64,000 nucleotides of DNA from Copromyces sp. CBS 386.78 (taxonomy: Eukaryota > Ascomycota > Sordariomycetes > Sordariales > Sordariaceae), in NCBI GenBank assembly GCA_030685235.1, contig MU839086.1:1-64000 (forward strand), read 5' to 3'. The translations under genes were made by a program, and so were the position numbers. Shown here piece by piece: positions 36,096 to 45,890 of this stretch (within the stretch, counting starts at the first letter, position 1; each line of letters opens with the position of its first letter). A model generated the notes under the pieces. It was given only the letters and a program-made list of their open reading frames with translations, was not told the DNA's origin and made no database searches.

Positions 36096-36737
36096 ATGGC
36101 GGCGCGATGGGGATCACGGATTCGGAACGGATTCCTCGGCCAGTTCTCACACTACCTCATCCGCTACGCAACATGGATCCCTCCATTGGTGGTCTTCAAC
36201 GGTTGGGTTGCTGAGATCACACAAATCAACGGGCCATCCATGTACCCTTACTTCAACCCGCACTACAATGAGTCAACACGCCGGGACATTGTGCTGGTCT
36301 CCAAGTGGTACCCGGACCGGAACCTCAAGCGCGGCATGATTGTGACCTTTAGGTGAGACCCAAATCTCATCCTACAGCATCTGGCGCCGCGTTCGGGCAC
36401 CAGTTGGGAACGGGAACCTGAGGACTAACTGTAACCCAGAAACCCACTGAATCCAAAGGGAAAGGTCGTAAAAAGAGTAGTCGGAATAGCAGGCGACGTG
36501 GTCCGTACAAAGGCGCCTTATCCGCATGAATACGTCCAGGTTCCAGAAGGGCACATTTGGGTGGAGGGAGACGGCGACAAGACCAAGGACAGTAACTACT
36601 ACGGCCCGATATCAGCGTGCTTGGTTACCGGCCGTGTCACGCATATCCTGTCGCCGTGGGATCGGTTTGGACGAGTAAAGTGGTGGGAGCATAACTTGCG
36701 ACCGGGTATCAAGAAGGCGCGCTATGTGCTAGAGTGA
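36096..36737 (+). CDS. imp2: Mitochondrial inner membrane protease subunit 2 (IMP2)
   Basis: This type I signal peptidase family protease removes sorting peptides from proteins delivered to the intermembrane space, acting with IMP1 on the outer face of the inner membrane. Exons 36096-36352 and 36440-36737 with an 87-nt intron (donor GTGAGA, branch CTAAC, acceptor CCCAG) give 184 aa. One N-terminal hydrophobic segment (about residues 24-36) precedes the nucleophile motif NGPSMYP (Ser48). The general-base lysine lies in KGKVVKRVVGIAGD (Lys97). The segment GHIWVEGDGDKTKDSNYYGP is the usual signal peptidase box D/E with the short IMP form. Family length is normal. IMP1 and IMP2 are told apart by the NGPSM context and the C-terminal part; IMP2 is the better fit. 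Confidence 0.92.
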
Positions 36738-37331
36738 GCCATTCTTTTGAGAAGGCCTGCAGTGCCGTGTTTGCGTGAATGGGACCACGTTCACACATGC
36801 TGCTTTCTTGGCTGCACCCGCAGTTCCTCTGGGTTCGACGATGGGACATGATGCTTGTCGTTACCAACAAAAGTGGGAAAGACGACGGCGGCAAAGGAGC
36901 AACGGAGGAAACAGGATCAGTTTGACCGCCAGACCGCAGGCCTCTGTTTGTTTACCATCTCAGGGGGTGCCGGTTGACTGCTGTACAGACGGAATATTCG
37001 AGGGGTCCGAATGTTACGTGCGGGTTAAGGAAACGCACGAGCCACATCAAACCGCTGCAAGAACCCTTGCAACGGTGCGCCCGAAAAAAAAAGGTTGCGG
37101 TGCTTTCGCCGGATAAGCCAGTCTTGGCATTCCCAAAGGCGCAAAGGCGGCCTCGAAATTTATCAAGAAACTTGGATCTTCTCGCATCCATATCTCAGCT
37201 ACCCCATGAAGCTTGCGCGCCATTGCCCGCCGCGGTTCTACAAACGACTTGGGGGTTCGCCATTAAACATCGCTGCCCGCACCTAAGGCGGCGGAACTCC
37301 CTCGCCCTCCCTTTCTCCTCCCAAAAGGGCG
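36738..37331. other. Intergenic upstream of the mitochondrial carrier gene
   Basis: This 594-bp gap of ordinary composition should hold the IMP2 3' end and the promoter of the carrier. Overlapping short open frames in several frames show no domain. Nothing else is seen. Confidence 0.5.
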
Positions 37332-38777
37332 ATGGTGCTTGGCTTCGAGGCAGCCAGTACGCACCACCCTCTCCAGCTGCACCCTACCACCGCTTCCACT
37401 TCCACATCCACCATTGCGCCGTCGTCGTCACCGTCTTCGCTGTCGCCCACGGCCGCCGCCGACCATGGACTTACACATCAGCAGGGCTTTGGGACTATCA
37501 CCGAAAAGGACTCGCTGCGTAACATGACTCCTGACGATGGAGATCTGGAAAGGCGCCCGCCTATTCTGCAAGTATGTCATAACTCTCTTCTTGCGCGCCA
37601 TCACGATCGCCCATCCTCAAACTGTCGCTGACCACCATACACCACGGTAGTGCATGCTTGCAGGCGGCTTAGGAGGGACAAGTGGCGACATGCTCATGCA
37701 CTCGCTTGACACGGTAAAAACTCGACAACAAGGCGATCCGCACATTCCGCCGAGATATACCTCGCTGGGCTCATCATACTACACTATCTTCCGACAAGAA
37801 GGCATCCGACGGGGCTTGTACGGCGGCTGGCTCCCGGCTCTCTTGGGATCGTTCCCCGGAACTGTCTTGTTCTTCGGCACCTACGAATACAGCAAGCGGC
37901 ACATGCTAGACTATGGCGTCCAGTCCAATCTCGCCTACCTGCTCAGCGGTAAGTCGAAGGAGGAAATTTGGCAGACAAGGGTTAAACATAATGACATGAG
38001 TTGCGGTTAGGGTTCCTCGGCGACTTTGCCGCGTCTATCGTCTACGTGCCCTCGGAGGTTCTCAAGACCCGCCTTCAACTTCAAGGCCGCTATAATAACC
38101 CCTACTTTGCCTCTGGATACAACTACAAGGGCATGACCGATGCCGCCAGGACCATCGTTCGCAGAGAGGGATTTTCGGCCCTCTTCCACGGATACAAAGC
38201 GACTCTTTACCGCGACATGCCCTTCTCCGCCCTGCAGTTCATGTTCTACGAGCAGGCTCAAAGCTGGGCGCACAACTGGGTGGGAAGCCGCGACATTGGG
38301 TGGCAGCTGGAACTGTTGACGGGTGCTGCGGCGGGAGGTCTTGCTGGTTCTATTACGTGTCCACTCGATGTCGTCAAGACCAGACTTCAGACCCAGGTCG
38401 TTCCGGACCCCACAACAGCATCGCCGATCGGCTCCGGCTCAGCGACAACACAAGGGTCCGCGAAGGACGGAACCATCAAGACATCCGGCACCACCGAGAG
38501 TTCAACACAAAAGCTCCAGAAAAGACTAATATCGACATCGTCACCATCAACCCACACGCCGCGACCGGGAGCCATTACCCTGGACACGTCTTCGGTATTC
38601 ACAGGGTTGAGGATGATTTACCAGACAGAAGGCATTGCCGGATGGTTCAGAGGCGTCGGACCCCGTGCAGTCTGGACCAGCATCCAAAGCGGCTGCATGC
38701 TGTTTTTGTACCAGGCGATTCTGCGTCAGTTGGAGACTCATATGCCCGGGGAACAGGAACGTTCAGAGGTGGCTTAA
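37332..38777 (+). CDS. Mitochondrial carrier protein, MME1/YMR166C type
   Basis: This is a six-helix transporter of the mitochondrial inner membrane. Exons 37332-37571, 37651-37948 and 38011-38777 give 434 aa; the introns are 79 and 62 nt. Three carrier repeats carry the signatures SLDTVKTRQQ, PSEVLKTRLQ and PLDVVKTRLQ. The blocks AGGLGGTSGDMLMHSLDTVK, RRGLYGGWLPALLGSFPG and GFLGDFAASIVYVPSEVLK match yeast YMR166C (Mme1, reported as a mitochondrial magnesium exporter) more closely than the general family. A serine/threonine-rich N-terminal extension of about 85 residues and a 55-residue insert before the last helix pair are unusual for a carrier but common in fungal members. The ATG used is the first in frame; a downstream start is possible. 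The substrate is inferred from the yeast relative. Confidence 0.9.
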
Positions 38778-39557
38778 ATGCTACGTCTCTGTTTAGCGCA
38801 ACATGAAGCGTTATTGTATACCGATATCTAGACATGTTGGTTGTATTCTATCCGCGCATGAAAGATGGCGGCAAGGGAAAAAAATATCAAAGAGGCGTTT
38901 ATGGGATGGACGGATTGATGGATAGAGAAGCACAAAGCGTTTGTATGAGTATAAGCGATATAGACATAGACCCGAGCCTCTTTACGTTGGGAACATTGGA
39001 ATACTCTGCTCAGGTCCTTGGGGTGTTTACGTTGGGTTAAGCTGTACACATGAGAGACGGATCATGTTGAAATACTAATGGGTTGCCCCAATCTGAAACA
39101 GAATGATGTCGCATTCAGATGCCCATTCATCCGTACTCCCGGAAAGCGGATGGAGGCTCTGCGGGCGCCGTTGAGATTCAGATGCGATTCCGCCAAGTCC
39201 CAACACGGCATTAGGGACGCCGGGGAGGCGTACCAAGGTGCTGGACCCACCCGGCTAGCGGGGTGCTGCAGTGCAACAGTGAGGTGCCCACTCCTAGCGG
39301 GCTCAAGCGTTCGGGTCTCGCTTCCACTTGACCTTCAGTGCTTGTTTCCCGCGGCGCGGCGCGGATCGATTTTTGAACATTTTTGAGCTCATCCCACTCA
39401 AGCTTCGGAGCTCACGACAAGCCTCGGCCGTCGACCACCTACTTCTCTACCTCAGCACCCGGGCCCTTCCCCGACGGCCACCACCCACGCGACTCGAACG
39501 GGGTACTTCCGACCATGATCTGACGAACGAGATGGAACACGGAAACCACTTGCGGCC
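38778..39557. other. Intergenic between the carrier and the PPR-like gene
   Basis: In this 780-bp gap the first part is probably the carrier 3' untranslated region. The GC-rich part from 39120 is probably the promoter and leader of the PPR-like gene. No RNA gene or repeat was recognised. Confidence 0.5.
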
Positions 39558-42500
39558 ATGTCATCACCACTTCCTGTCCCCTCCAAAGCTGCCTTGACAG
39601 CCCTCCGCGGACTTGTCGTGGGAACCTCATGCACCCTCGCGCTCATTGCCGAAGATCGCCGACGACGAATCAGGAACGCCTTGACCGCAATTGAAAATGG
39701 AGAGCGCATCAGACAAGCCAGGAACTACAACACGGGCGGCGCCGCTCTGGCTGTGGCCCTGGAAGAAGAGTCATTGTTGGATGCGGGAATCTTGCCCTTA
39801 GCTCCTGAGCCATCCGCCGCGCTGCCCGCGGAGATTATCCGACAATACGATAATGCTAGGATTGCGGAATCGGAACGATTGCGAAGGGGAGAGGATGTCA
39901 GCGAGTCAAAAACAACACGGGGAGAACATGATTCCGGGCCACATCCTTGTGGGCAAAGCCGCAGAGACACACCAGGGTCGTTTACACCCAGGAAGCGAAC
40001 GCTCACAGGACAGCACCACTTTATTCCACTGGTAGAAGGAGTACCCATCACGCAAACCCGGCGTTATCACAAGTTCTCAAGGCGGGCAGACAATGAAGGA
40101 GGACGAAGCTCGCTCGCGTTCCCCAGCAATGATAGTATTGTCGTCATGATCCAGGAAGCTTGCAGGACCAAAGAGTTGGGACAAATGGAAAAGGCCGCAT
40201 TATTAATCTTCGAAGCAACCACTCAAAACCAAGCCCCGAACAACCTAGACGACGCCTGGATGGAGGCATCTGCGTTACTCTGCCGGACCTACTTGGACTT
40301 GGAACGAGCTGAGGACGCCGCAAAGATTCTCTCTACCGTGTTAGCACGTGCACCGCTTACCGAGGCGCGATACTTCGACTTCCAACCTGTACGGCTAATA
40401 GAATCGCTTCTTGCCAAAGAGACGCAGGCGAAAACCAGGGAGAACATATGCTCAGCCAAACTCGAAACGGCCATCAGTCTCTTCCTACCGAGGTTCATAG
40501 AAAAGCCGGTGGTTCAGAGTGCAGAATTGCTTGCGGTTGGACGAGCGTTGCTCGACCATGCTTTCGCTGTGGGGAAATCCACCAGGGCCATTGACGTATA
40601 CTGGAGGTGTATCTCGGTCTCGGAGAGTCAGTATGACTTCACCTCATGGGTTATCACCAAGCTTCACGACACTGGCGATTACAAGGCAGCCATTCGATTG
40701 TTCCTCGCCAACTACTGCAAAATGAGCCCAAGCGCGCCATCCATCATTCGCATTGCAGGACCGGTGGTGCAGTGTGTTGAGAAGGCCCATAACTACAAGC
40801 CGGCTCAGGTCCTCAAGACTCTACTCAACATTGCCTCCGCGAAGGAGTGTCAGCTCAAAACGGAATGGATTATGAGACTCCTGACTGCTCACTGGAGACG
40901 ACATGGCAGCTTTGAAGAGTTGGAGGCATTCTTCCAGCAACTCGTAGAGTTGGGCTTGAAGGGTGTCGTGTACCATCTGGACGGCGTGTACCGCGTCATG
41001 ATCGAGTTGGCATTGGAAGCCGGGGAAGATTTCAAGGCAGAGTCAATTTTCGCCCAAGCCTCGGCAGAGTTGCCACAGCTGGCTCACGACGTACGGCTGC
41101 TTGGTATCTTTGCACGCTTCAAGGCCAAGCAGCAAGACTGGGAGGGAGTCAGGGAATCATTTGCAGCCATGAAGTTGGACTCCAAGCCGGCCCTTGATGC
41201 GTGCGGTACCGCCTTCGTCCCTGTGGTCAAAACCTACGCAAAGGATCATACGGTCCAGGAGACTGATGCCTTTGTGAGATCCTATATCACCGACCTAAAG
41301 GTGCCTCTCAGCCGGTTCCTTGTTACCCTCATGGCGAAGCAGTATGCCTCCATTCGAAATCTCGAGTCCTTCGTCGAGTGGCTTGAATACTGCAGCATCG
41401 CGGGATTCCAGGTTGACGCCGCATTCACCAACGCCGTACTTGTCAGCTGCCGAAGAAACTGGAATGTCCCTTTCCGAGACCTTCGAACACTGTTCCGCAA
41501 GCTCAGGGCGTTGAATCCCAACTTTGTCGATAGACACACGGAACGCGTCATGATGGATGCAGCACTCTCATCAGACAACAAACTTGAAGGAGGATTTGCT
41601 CGCGGACGAGTTCTCTCGTTACGCATAACTCCCAACATGGGCCCTGTCAAGGGTAAATGTGACACCGAACATGAGGTCACCCTGGCGATGAAGGAGGCGC
41701 TGAGCTACAGGCATCCAGCCAAAGCACTCAGCATCTACAAGCGCGCCCTCCACCTCGGCATGCCCTTCAGCGAGTGTGCTCTAAAGCTGGCAGTCAACGC
41801 CCAGCTAAAGCTCGAAAACAAGCCCTACAGGAAGACCTACGATCTTGTCCTGAAAGCCCAGGACCAAGGCAACAACGTCGACCCCATCCTCAACTACCTC
41901 CTAGGCCTACAACTCGCCGACCTCGCCGCAAAAGGCGGCGAAATCAGGAGCATTGTGCAAACAGCCATTGACCGAATCAAAGAAGTCGGCCTCAAAATAG
42001 CCGACACGTTCTTGCACCGTGCCGCTTTGATCTGCTTAACATCCGGCCACTTTGAGGGGGCGCACCACTACGCTCTCATGGCCGCCGAGTCCAACAACCA
42101 CTCGGAGCCCTGCTACAACCTAGACAACTTCCGCATCATGCTTTACTCCTTCGCCGGCCTACTCAATATTGACGGCATCCGCCAGGTGCTGGCCAAGGCC
42201 CTGTCCAGCAACTACAAGGAGCACACAGGCTGCCTCAAGGCGCTCAAGCGGGCGCGCGAGATGGTCATGGAAGCGCGGCTCAACGACGCCAAGACGCAGC
42301 AGAGACATGACGCGTACGATGTCTTGAGCGAAGGGATAGACAAGATGGTCGAGTCCCGCCAAAGGTTGCAGAGCCAGGGCGTGAAGCTGGGAATGGAGTC
42401 GGTTAGGATTATGCGACAGGCGGCGCTGGATGCGGGCGTTGCTCCCGTGGACTTTGCTGAGATCCCGTGGTTGAATAGCAGCAAGCCTAGGATCAGGCAG

Positions 42501-42683
42501 GATGATGATGGGGCGGAGCTGGATTTTGAGGAGGAGTTCCGGAGGCAGCAGGAGGAGCAGGAGGAGGGGGGTAAGGCTGCTGTTTTTGATGAGCTTTTGG
42601 TTTTGGATAGTACGTTTTCTACGGCGGGTGGTAAGATGGTTGGGAATGGAGCTGGTTTAGCACAACCTGTGCCGGCGGCGTGA
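39558..42683 (+). CDS. Large helical-repeat (PPR-like) protein, probably mitochondrial
   Basis: This is a single exon of 1,041 aa. The N-terminus (SSPLPVPSKAALTALRGLVV) is basic, lacks acidic residues and is followed by EDRRRRIRNALTAIENGERI, which suits a mitochondrial presequence. From about residue 200 to 900 the protein is a chain of paired amphipathic helices, such as AIDVYWRCISVSESQYDFTS and HRAALICLTSGHFEGAHHY, as in pentatricopeptide or TPR-type repeats. The C-terminus is acidic and Gln/Glu-rich (EEEFRRQQEEQEE). PPR proteins bind organelle RNA in processing or translation; that role is inferred from architecture. I cannot match it with certainty to a named fungal PPR protein. Its neighbours IMP2 and the carrier are also mitochondrial. 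Codon use looks normal and there are no introns. Confidence 0.8.
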   Translation: MSSPLPVPSKAALTALRGLVVGTSCTLALIAEDRRRRIRNALTAIENGERIRQARNYNTGGAALAVALEEESLLDAGILPLAPEPSAALPAEIIRQYDNARIAESERLRRGEDVSESKTTRGEHDSGPHPCGQSRRDTPGSFTPRKRTLTGQHHFIPLVEGVPITQTRRYHKFSRRADNEGGRSSLAFPSNDSIVVMIQEACRTKELGQMEKAALLIFEATTQNQAPNNLDDAWMEASALLCRTYLDLERAEDAAKILSTVLARAPLTEARYFDFQPVRLIESLLAKETQAKTRENICSAKLETAISLFLPRFIEKPVVQSAELLAVGRALLDHAFAVGKSTRAIDVYWRCISVSESQYDFTSWVITKLHDTGDYKAAIRLFLANYCKMSPSAPSIIRIAGPVVQCVEKAHNYKPAQVLKTLLNIASAKECQLKTEWIMRLLTAHWRRHGSFEELEAFFQQLVELGLKGVVYHLDGVYRVMIELALEAGEDFKAESIFAQASAELPQLAHDVRLLGIFARFKAKQQDWEGVRESFAAMKLDSKPALDACGTAFVPVVKTYAKDHTVQETDAFVRSYITDLKVPLSRFLVTLMAKQYASIRNLESFVEWLEYCSIAGFQVDAAFTNAVLVSCRRNWNVPFRDLRTLFRKLRALNPNFVDRHTERVMMDAALSSDNKLEGGFARGRVLSLRITPNMGPVKGKCDTEHEVTLAMKEALSYRHPAKALSIYKRALHLGMPFSECALKLAVNAQLKLENKPYRKTYDLVLKAQDQGNNVDPILNYLLGLQLADLAAKGGEIRSIVQTAIDRIKEVGLKIADTFLHRAALICLTSGHFEGAHHYALMAAESNNHSEPCYNLDNFRIMLYSFAGLLNIDGIRQVLAKALSSNYKEHTGCLKALKRAREMVMEARLNDAKTQQRHDAYDVLSEGIDKMVESRQRLQSQGVKLGMESVRIMRQAALDAGVAPVDFAEIPWLNSSKPRIRQDDDGAELDFEEEFRRQQEEQEEGGKAAVFDELLVLDSTFSTAGGKMVGNGAGLAQPVPAA

Positions 42684-43780
42684 AGGGGTCACTTGGGAAG
42701 ACTTGGAGAGGCATATACATACTTTGCATACCTTACCTATGTACATATAGCAGCATATGGAATAGTTGGACAATGGAAAAAGTCCTGATTGATGTTTACA
42801 TATGAATGTCTCTGTTACCTTCAGATACTCCTCTCGATACGGTGTGATGGCACCGCGAAAAGTCAATTGACAATGCATATCTCTTGTCCTCACCTCCTCG
42901 TATAGTAACTCCCAAGACGTAATCTGGTTGGACATTTGGGCCAGCCGTAGGTAGAGGTTGTCATCATCACGCCGCGTTCAACCATGAATCGACTCACATC
43001 CGGATGTCAATTTGGCGGTCAGGGGCAGAAAGGGGTACCCGCGCCATGTTGGCTCGTGCGCGATACCATTGGCTTAGTCTGATTGGCTGGATGTTTACGG
43101 TGTTTCCCGCCATGGGACGATTTGTTGTTCTTGAAAAAGTTGACCACCGAGATTTCCCCTTTTTGTTCTTTGTTGGTTTCTTGGGGATGGCAAAATCTGG
43201 ACTTTTGTTTGTTGCCCCGCGTGCTTGTTTTTTTTCTTTTACCTACGCGTTGGTTTGTCTCGCGACGTGCCGGGTGAAAAAGCTCCAGATACCAGGTACT
43301 AGGGAAACCAGCGAGGTGCCCGTAGCAACCAAAACCGCCCACTGTGTAGTAGGTAGTGTACACTAGCAATAAATAGGGGTTCTTTGTTATCGATCCCGAC
43401 AACCCATATCTGCCCATACAATCGTTCGATCATCGTCCTCGACCCATTCGCTACCCAAATAATTTACGAGACACGAAACCCTTGCCCACCCATCCATCGA
43501 TTGAAGCCATTCCCTTCCAACGCCCTGTCGAATCTCTACCGCGACAAAACACTTATTTCCAAAGCCGAACCTCGACGTGTTTGTTGTTTCCTGGTTGCTG
43601 CCCGCTGTGCTTCCTTATCTACTACACACTCCCGCTTTCTGGACCCCACACGGCGGCGGACGAGGATCGTCTACAACACAAGTTCGGGAACCTTAACGAC
43701 CCGATCCATACCGATACGTCAAGCACTTGACAGCCACATCACATAGACGGATACATAACAAACCCTCGTATTTATCTCCC
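42684..43780. promoter_or_regulatory. Upstream region and long leader of squalene epoxidase
   Basis: This 1.1-kb gap has an AATAAATA TATA-like sequence at about 43367-43375. The following 400 bases are pyrimidine- and CCC-rich with no ATG before 43781, consistent with a clean leader. Sterol-responsive sites are expected for this pathway but I could not identify one with confidence. Confidence 0.5.
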
Positions 43781-45343
43781 ATGACGATCGAAACCGATTC
43801 CGCCGAGGTCCGCAATGCGCAGCGGCGAGAGAAGCACCACGAGGCGGATGTGGTAATAGTAGGCGCCGGCGTCTTTGGTTGCGCGGCCGCGTATGCGCTT
43901 GCCAACCAGGGCCGTAGCGTGATCCTGCTCGAGAGGTGGATGCACGAGCCCGACCGGATAGTGGGCGAGTTGCTACAGCCCGGAGGTCTACAAGCTTTAC
44001 AGAAGCTCGGGCTGGGCCACTGCGTCGAGGGCATCGATGCCATCACCTGCTACGGATACCACGTCGTCTTCCACGGAGAGCATGTAGCCATTCCTTATCC
44101 CGTGGTGGACGATCAAGGCAAGGTGTACGCTGGCGAAGCGGCGGCGCGAGTAGAGTCGACAACAAGCACAGCGAACGGCAAGACACATAATGGACCCAAG
44201 CTACGACGACCCGAAGGCCGATCCTTCCACCACGGCCGCTTCATCAGCCAGCTCCGCAAAGCCTGCGCGGCGCACCCCAACATCACCATCTTCGAAACGA
44301 CCGTGACCTCGGTCATCCGGGGCTCGCACTCCGAACAAGTCTTGGGAGTCGAAACCCTCACCACGGACCGTGAAACCGGCGAAAAACAGCCCGACTTCTT
44401 CTTCGGCCAGCTCACCCTCATCGCCGACGGCTACGACTCCAAGTTCCGCAAGCAACTCCTTCCCACGGGCACTACCCCCGTCGTGCGCTCCAAGTTCTAC
44501 GCCCTCGAACTAATCGACTGTCCTTTCCCTCCCTCCAACTACGGCCACGTCGTTATCGGCAAAACCTCCCCGATCCTGCTCTACCAAATCGGCACGCACG
44601 AAACCCGCGCTTTAGTCGACATTCCACATAACCTCCCCGCCGCTTCTGCGGCCAACGGGGGCGTGCGCGGTTACATCGAAAACACCGTCGTGCCCACTTT
44701 GCCCGAATCCGTGAGGCCTTCCGTCCTCGCTGCCCTCAAAGATGGCAAAATTCCCCGCTCCATGCCCAACTCTTACCTCCCTGCCTCAGGGAAAGCCAAC
44801 ACCGCCCGCACCCCGGGCGTTTTGTTGCTAGGCGACGCATACAACATGCGTCACCCCCTGACAGGCGGAGGCATGACAGTCGCCTTTTCCGATGTCGTCC
44901 TCTTGGCTTCGTTGCTACACCCAGACCGCGTCCCCAACCTCGCTGACGCCAACGCGGTAGAGCAAGCCATGAAGGAATTCCACTGGCGCCGCAAGGCCTG
45001 GACCTCCATCATCAACACCCTGGCGCAAGCGCTGTATAGCTTGTTTGCGGCGGATGACTGGCAGCTTGATGCCCTGAGAAAGGGTTGTTTCGCGTATTTC
45101 CAAATGGGAGGGGCGAAGACGGACGAACCCGTTGCGTTGATGGGTGGACTTTTGCATGAACCTACCGTGCTGGCGAGACACTTCTTTACGGTGGCGTTTG
45201 TGGCGATTTGGTTGCATTGGTGTGAGAGGGTGGGGAGTTTTTGGGGCTTGTGGAAGGCGCCGTTGTTGTTGGTTGATGCGGTGCTGATTCTTTGGAGGGC
45301 GTGTGTGGTGTTTTTGCCGACGATTTGGAGGGAAGCTGTTTGA
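43781..45343 (+). CDS. erg-1: Squalene epoxidase (squalene monooxygenase, ERG1)
   Basis: This FAD enzyme of the ER adds oxygen to squalene to give 2,3-oxidosqualene, an early committed step of ergosterol synthesis and the target of allylamine antifungals. It is a single exon of 520 aa. The ATG at 43781 is the first ATG after a long ATG-free leader. The nucleotide-binding fold DVVIVGAGVFGCAAAYAL is near residues 23-40, with the ribose-binding acidic residue in LLERWMHEPDRIVGE. The squalene epoxidase blocks ELLQPGGLQALQKLGL and LIADGYDSKFRK follow. The second FAD motif GVLLLGDAYNMRHPLTGGGM and the C-terminal hydrophobic anchor (about 465-515) are all present. Length matches the family. It converges on the next gene. 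Confidence 0.96.
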   Translation: MTIETDSAEVRNAQRREKHHEADVVIVGAGVFGCAAAYALANQGRSVILLERWMHEPDRIVGELLQPGGLQALQKLGLGHCVEGIDAITCYGYHVVFHGEHVAIPYPVVDDQGKVYAGEAAARVESTTSTANGKTHNGPKLRRPEGRSFHHGRFISQLRKACAAHPNITIFETTVTSVIRGSHSEQVLGVETLTTDRETGEKQPDFFFGQLTLIADGYDSKFRKQLLPTGTTPVVRSKFYALELIDCPFPPSNYGHVVIGKTSPILLYQIGTHETRALVDIPHNLPAASAANGGVRGYIENTVVPTLPESVRPSVLAALKDGKIPRSMPNSYLPASGKANTARTPGVLLLGDAYNMRHPLTGGGMTVAFSDVVLLASLLHPDRVPNLADANAVEQAMKEFHWRRKAWTSIINTLAQALYSLFAADDWQLDALRKGCFAYFQMGGAKTDEPVALMGGLLHEPTVLARHFFTVAFVAIWLHWCERVGSFWGLWKAPLLLVDAVLILWRACVVFLPTIWREAV

Positions 45344-45890
45344 GAGCTTTGGGCTCGGGGATGGGATGAGGAGGAGAATGGGGATATAATAACTGACGAT
45401 GGGGGGGCGGATGGAGGAATGAAGCGCTTATTAAAGCGCTATGAAGTGACGGAAAGTGACAGATTAAGAGAAAGGCGAAGATGAAGGATATGATGAGACT
45501 TGGAAGAAAAGATGAATGGCCTGCAAAAGTTGTTTGGACAGACCCCCCTTGGTTTTATGGGCACAGGGTTCTGTTGCCGTGTATATTTAGCTTTCTTTTT
45601 CTCATGATATAGTAGGAATCATCAGGTACAATAATGCTAATGACTGAAAGAAGATAATCGATGGTTTTGAGCCTCTGTCAGTGATTAGTCCAAAGCTTTA
45701 AACTTCTTTGCCATTCCCATTACAATCCATTCCGTAGCTATCTGTTGCTCCCGATCGTGCAGATTCTCAATTAGGTATATCCCCGTCAAATCCAATCATT
45801 TTCCAAATGTACACGGAACGAATGTGTTCACCTGCCGAAGAGATGTCTCAGAGCAAGTACGATCGCTTCCTCACCATTTGATACGTTGTC
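45344..45890. other. Convergent intergenic region
   Basis: These 547 bp lie between the stop codons of squalene epoxidase (+) and the following minus-strand gene and presumably hold both 3' untranslated regions. Nothing else is recognised. Confidence 0.5.

Noticed and set aside
43727..43780. In-frame upstream extension of squalene epoxidase
   Set aside because: It begins with TTG, not ATG; the first ATG after a long ATG-free leader is 43781.
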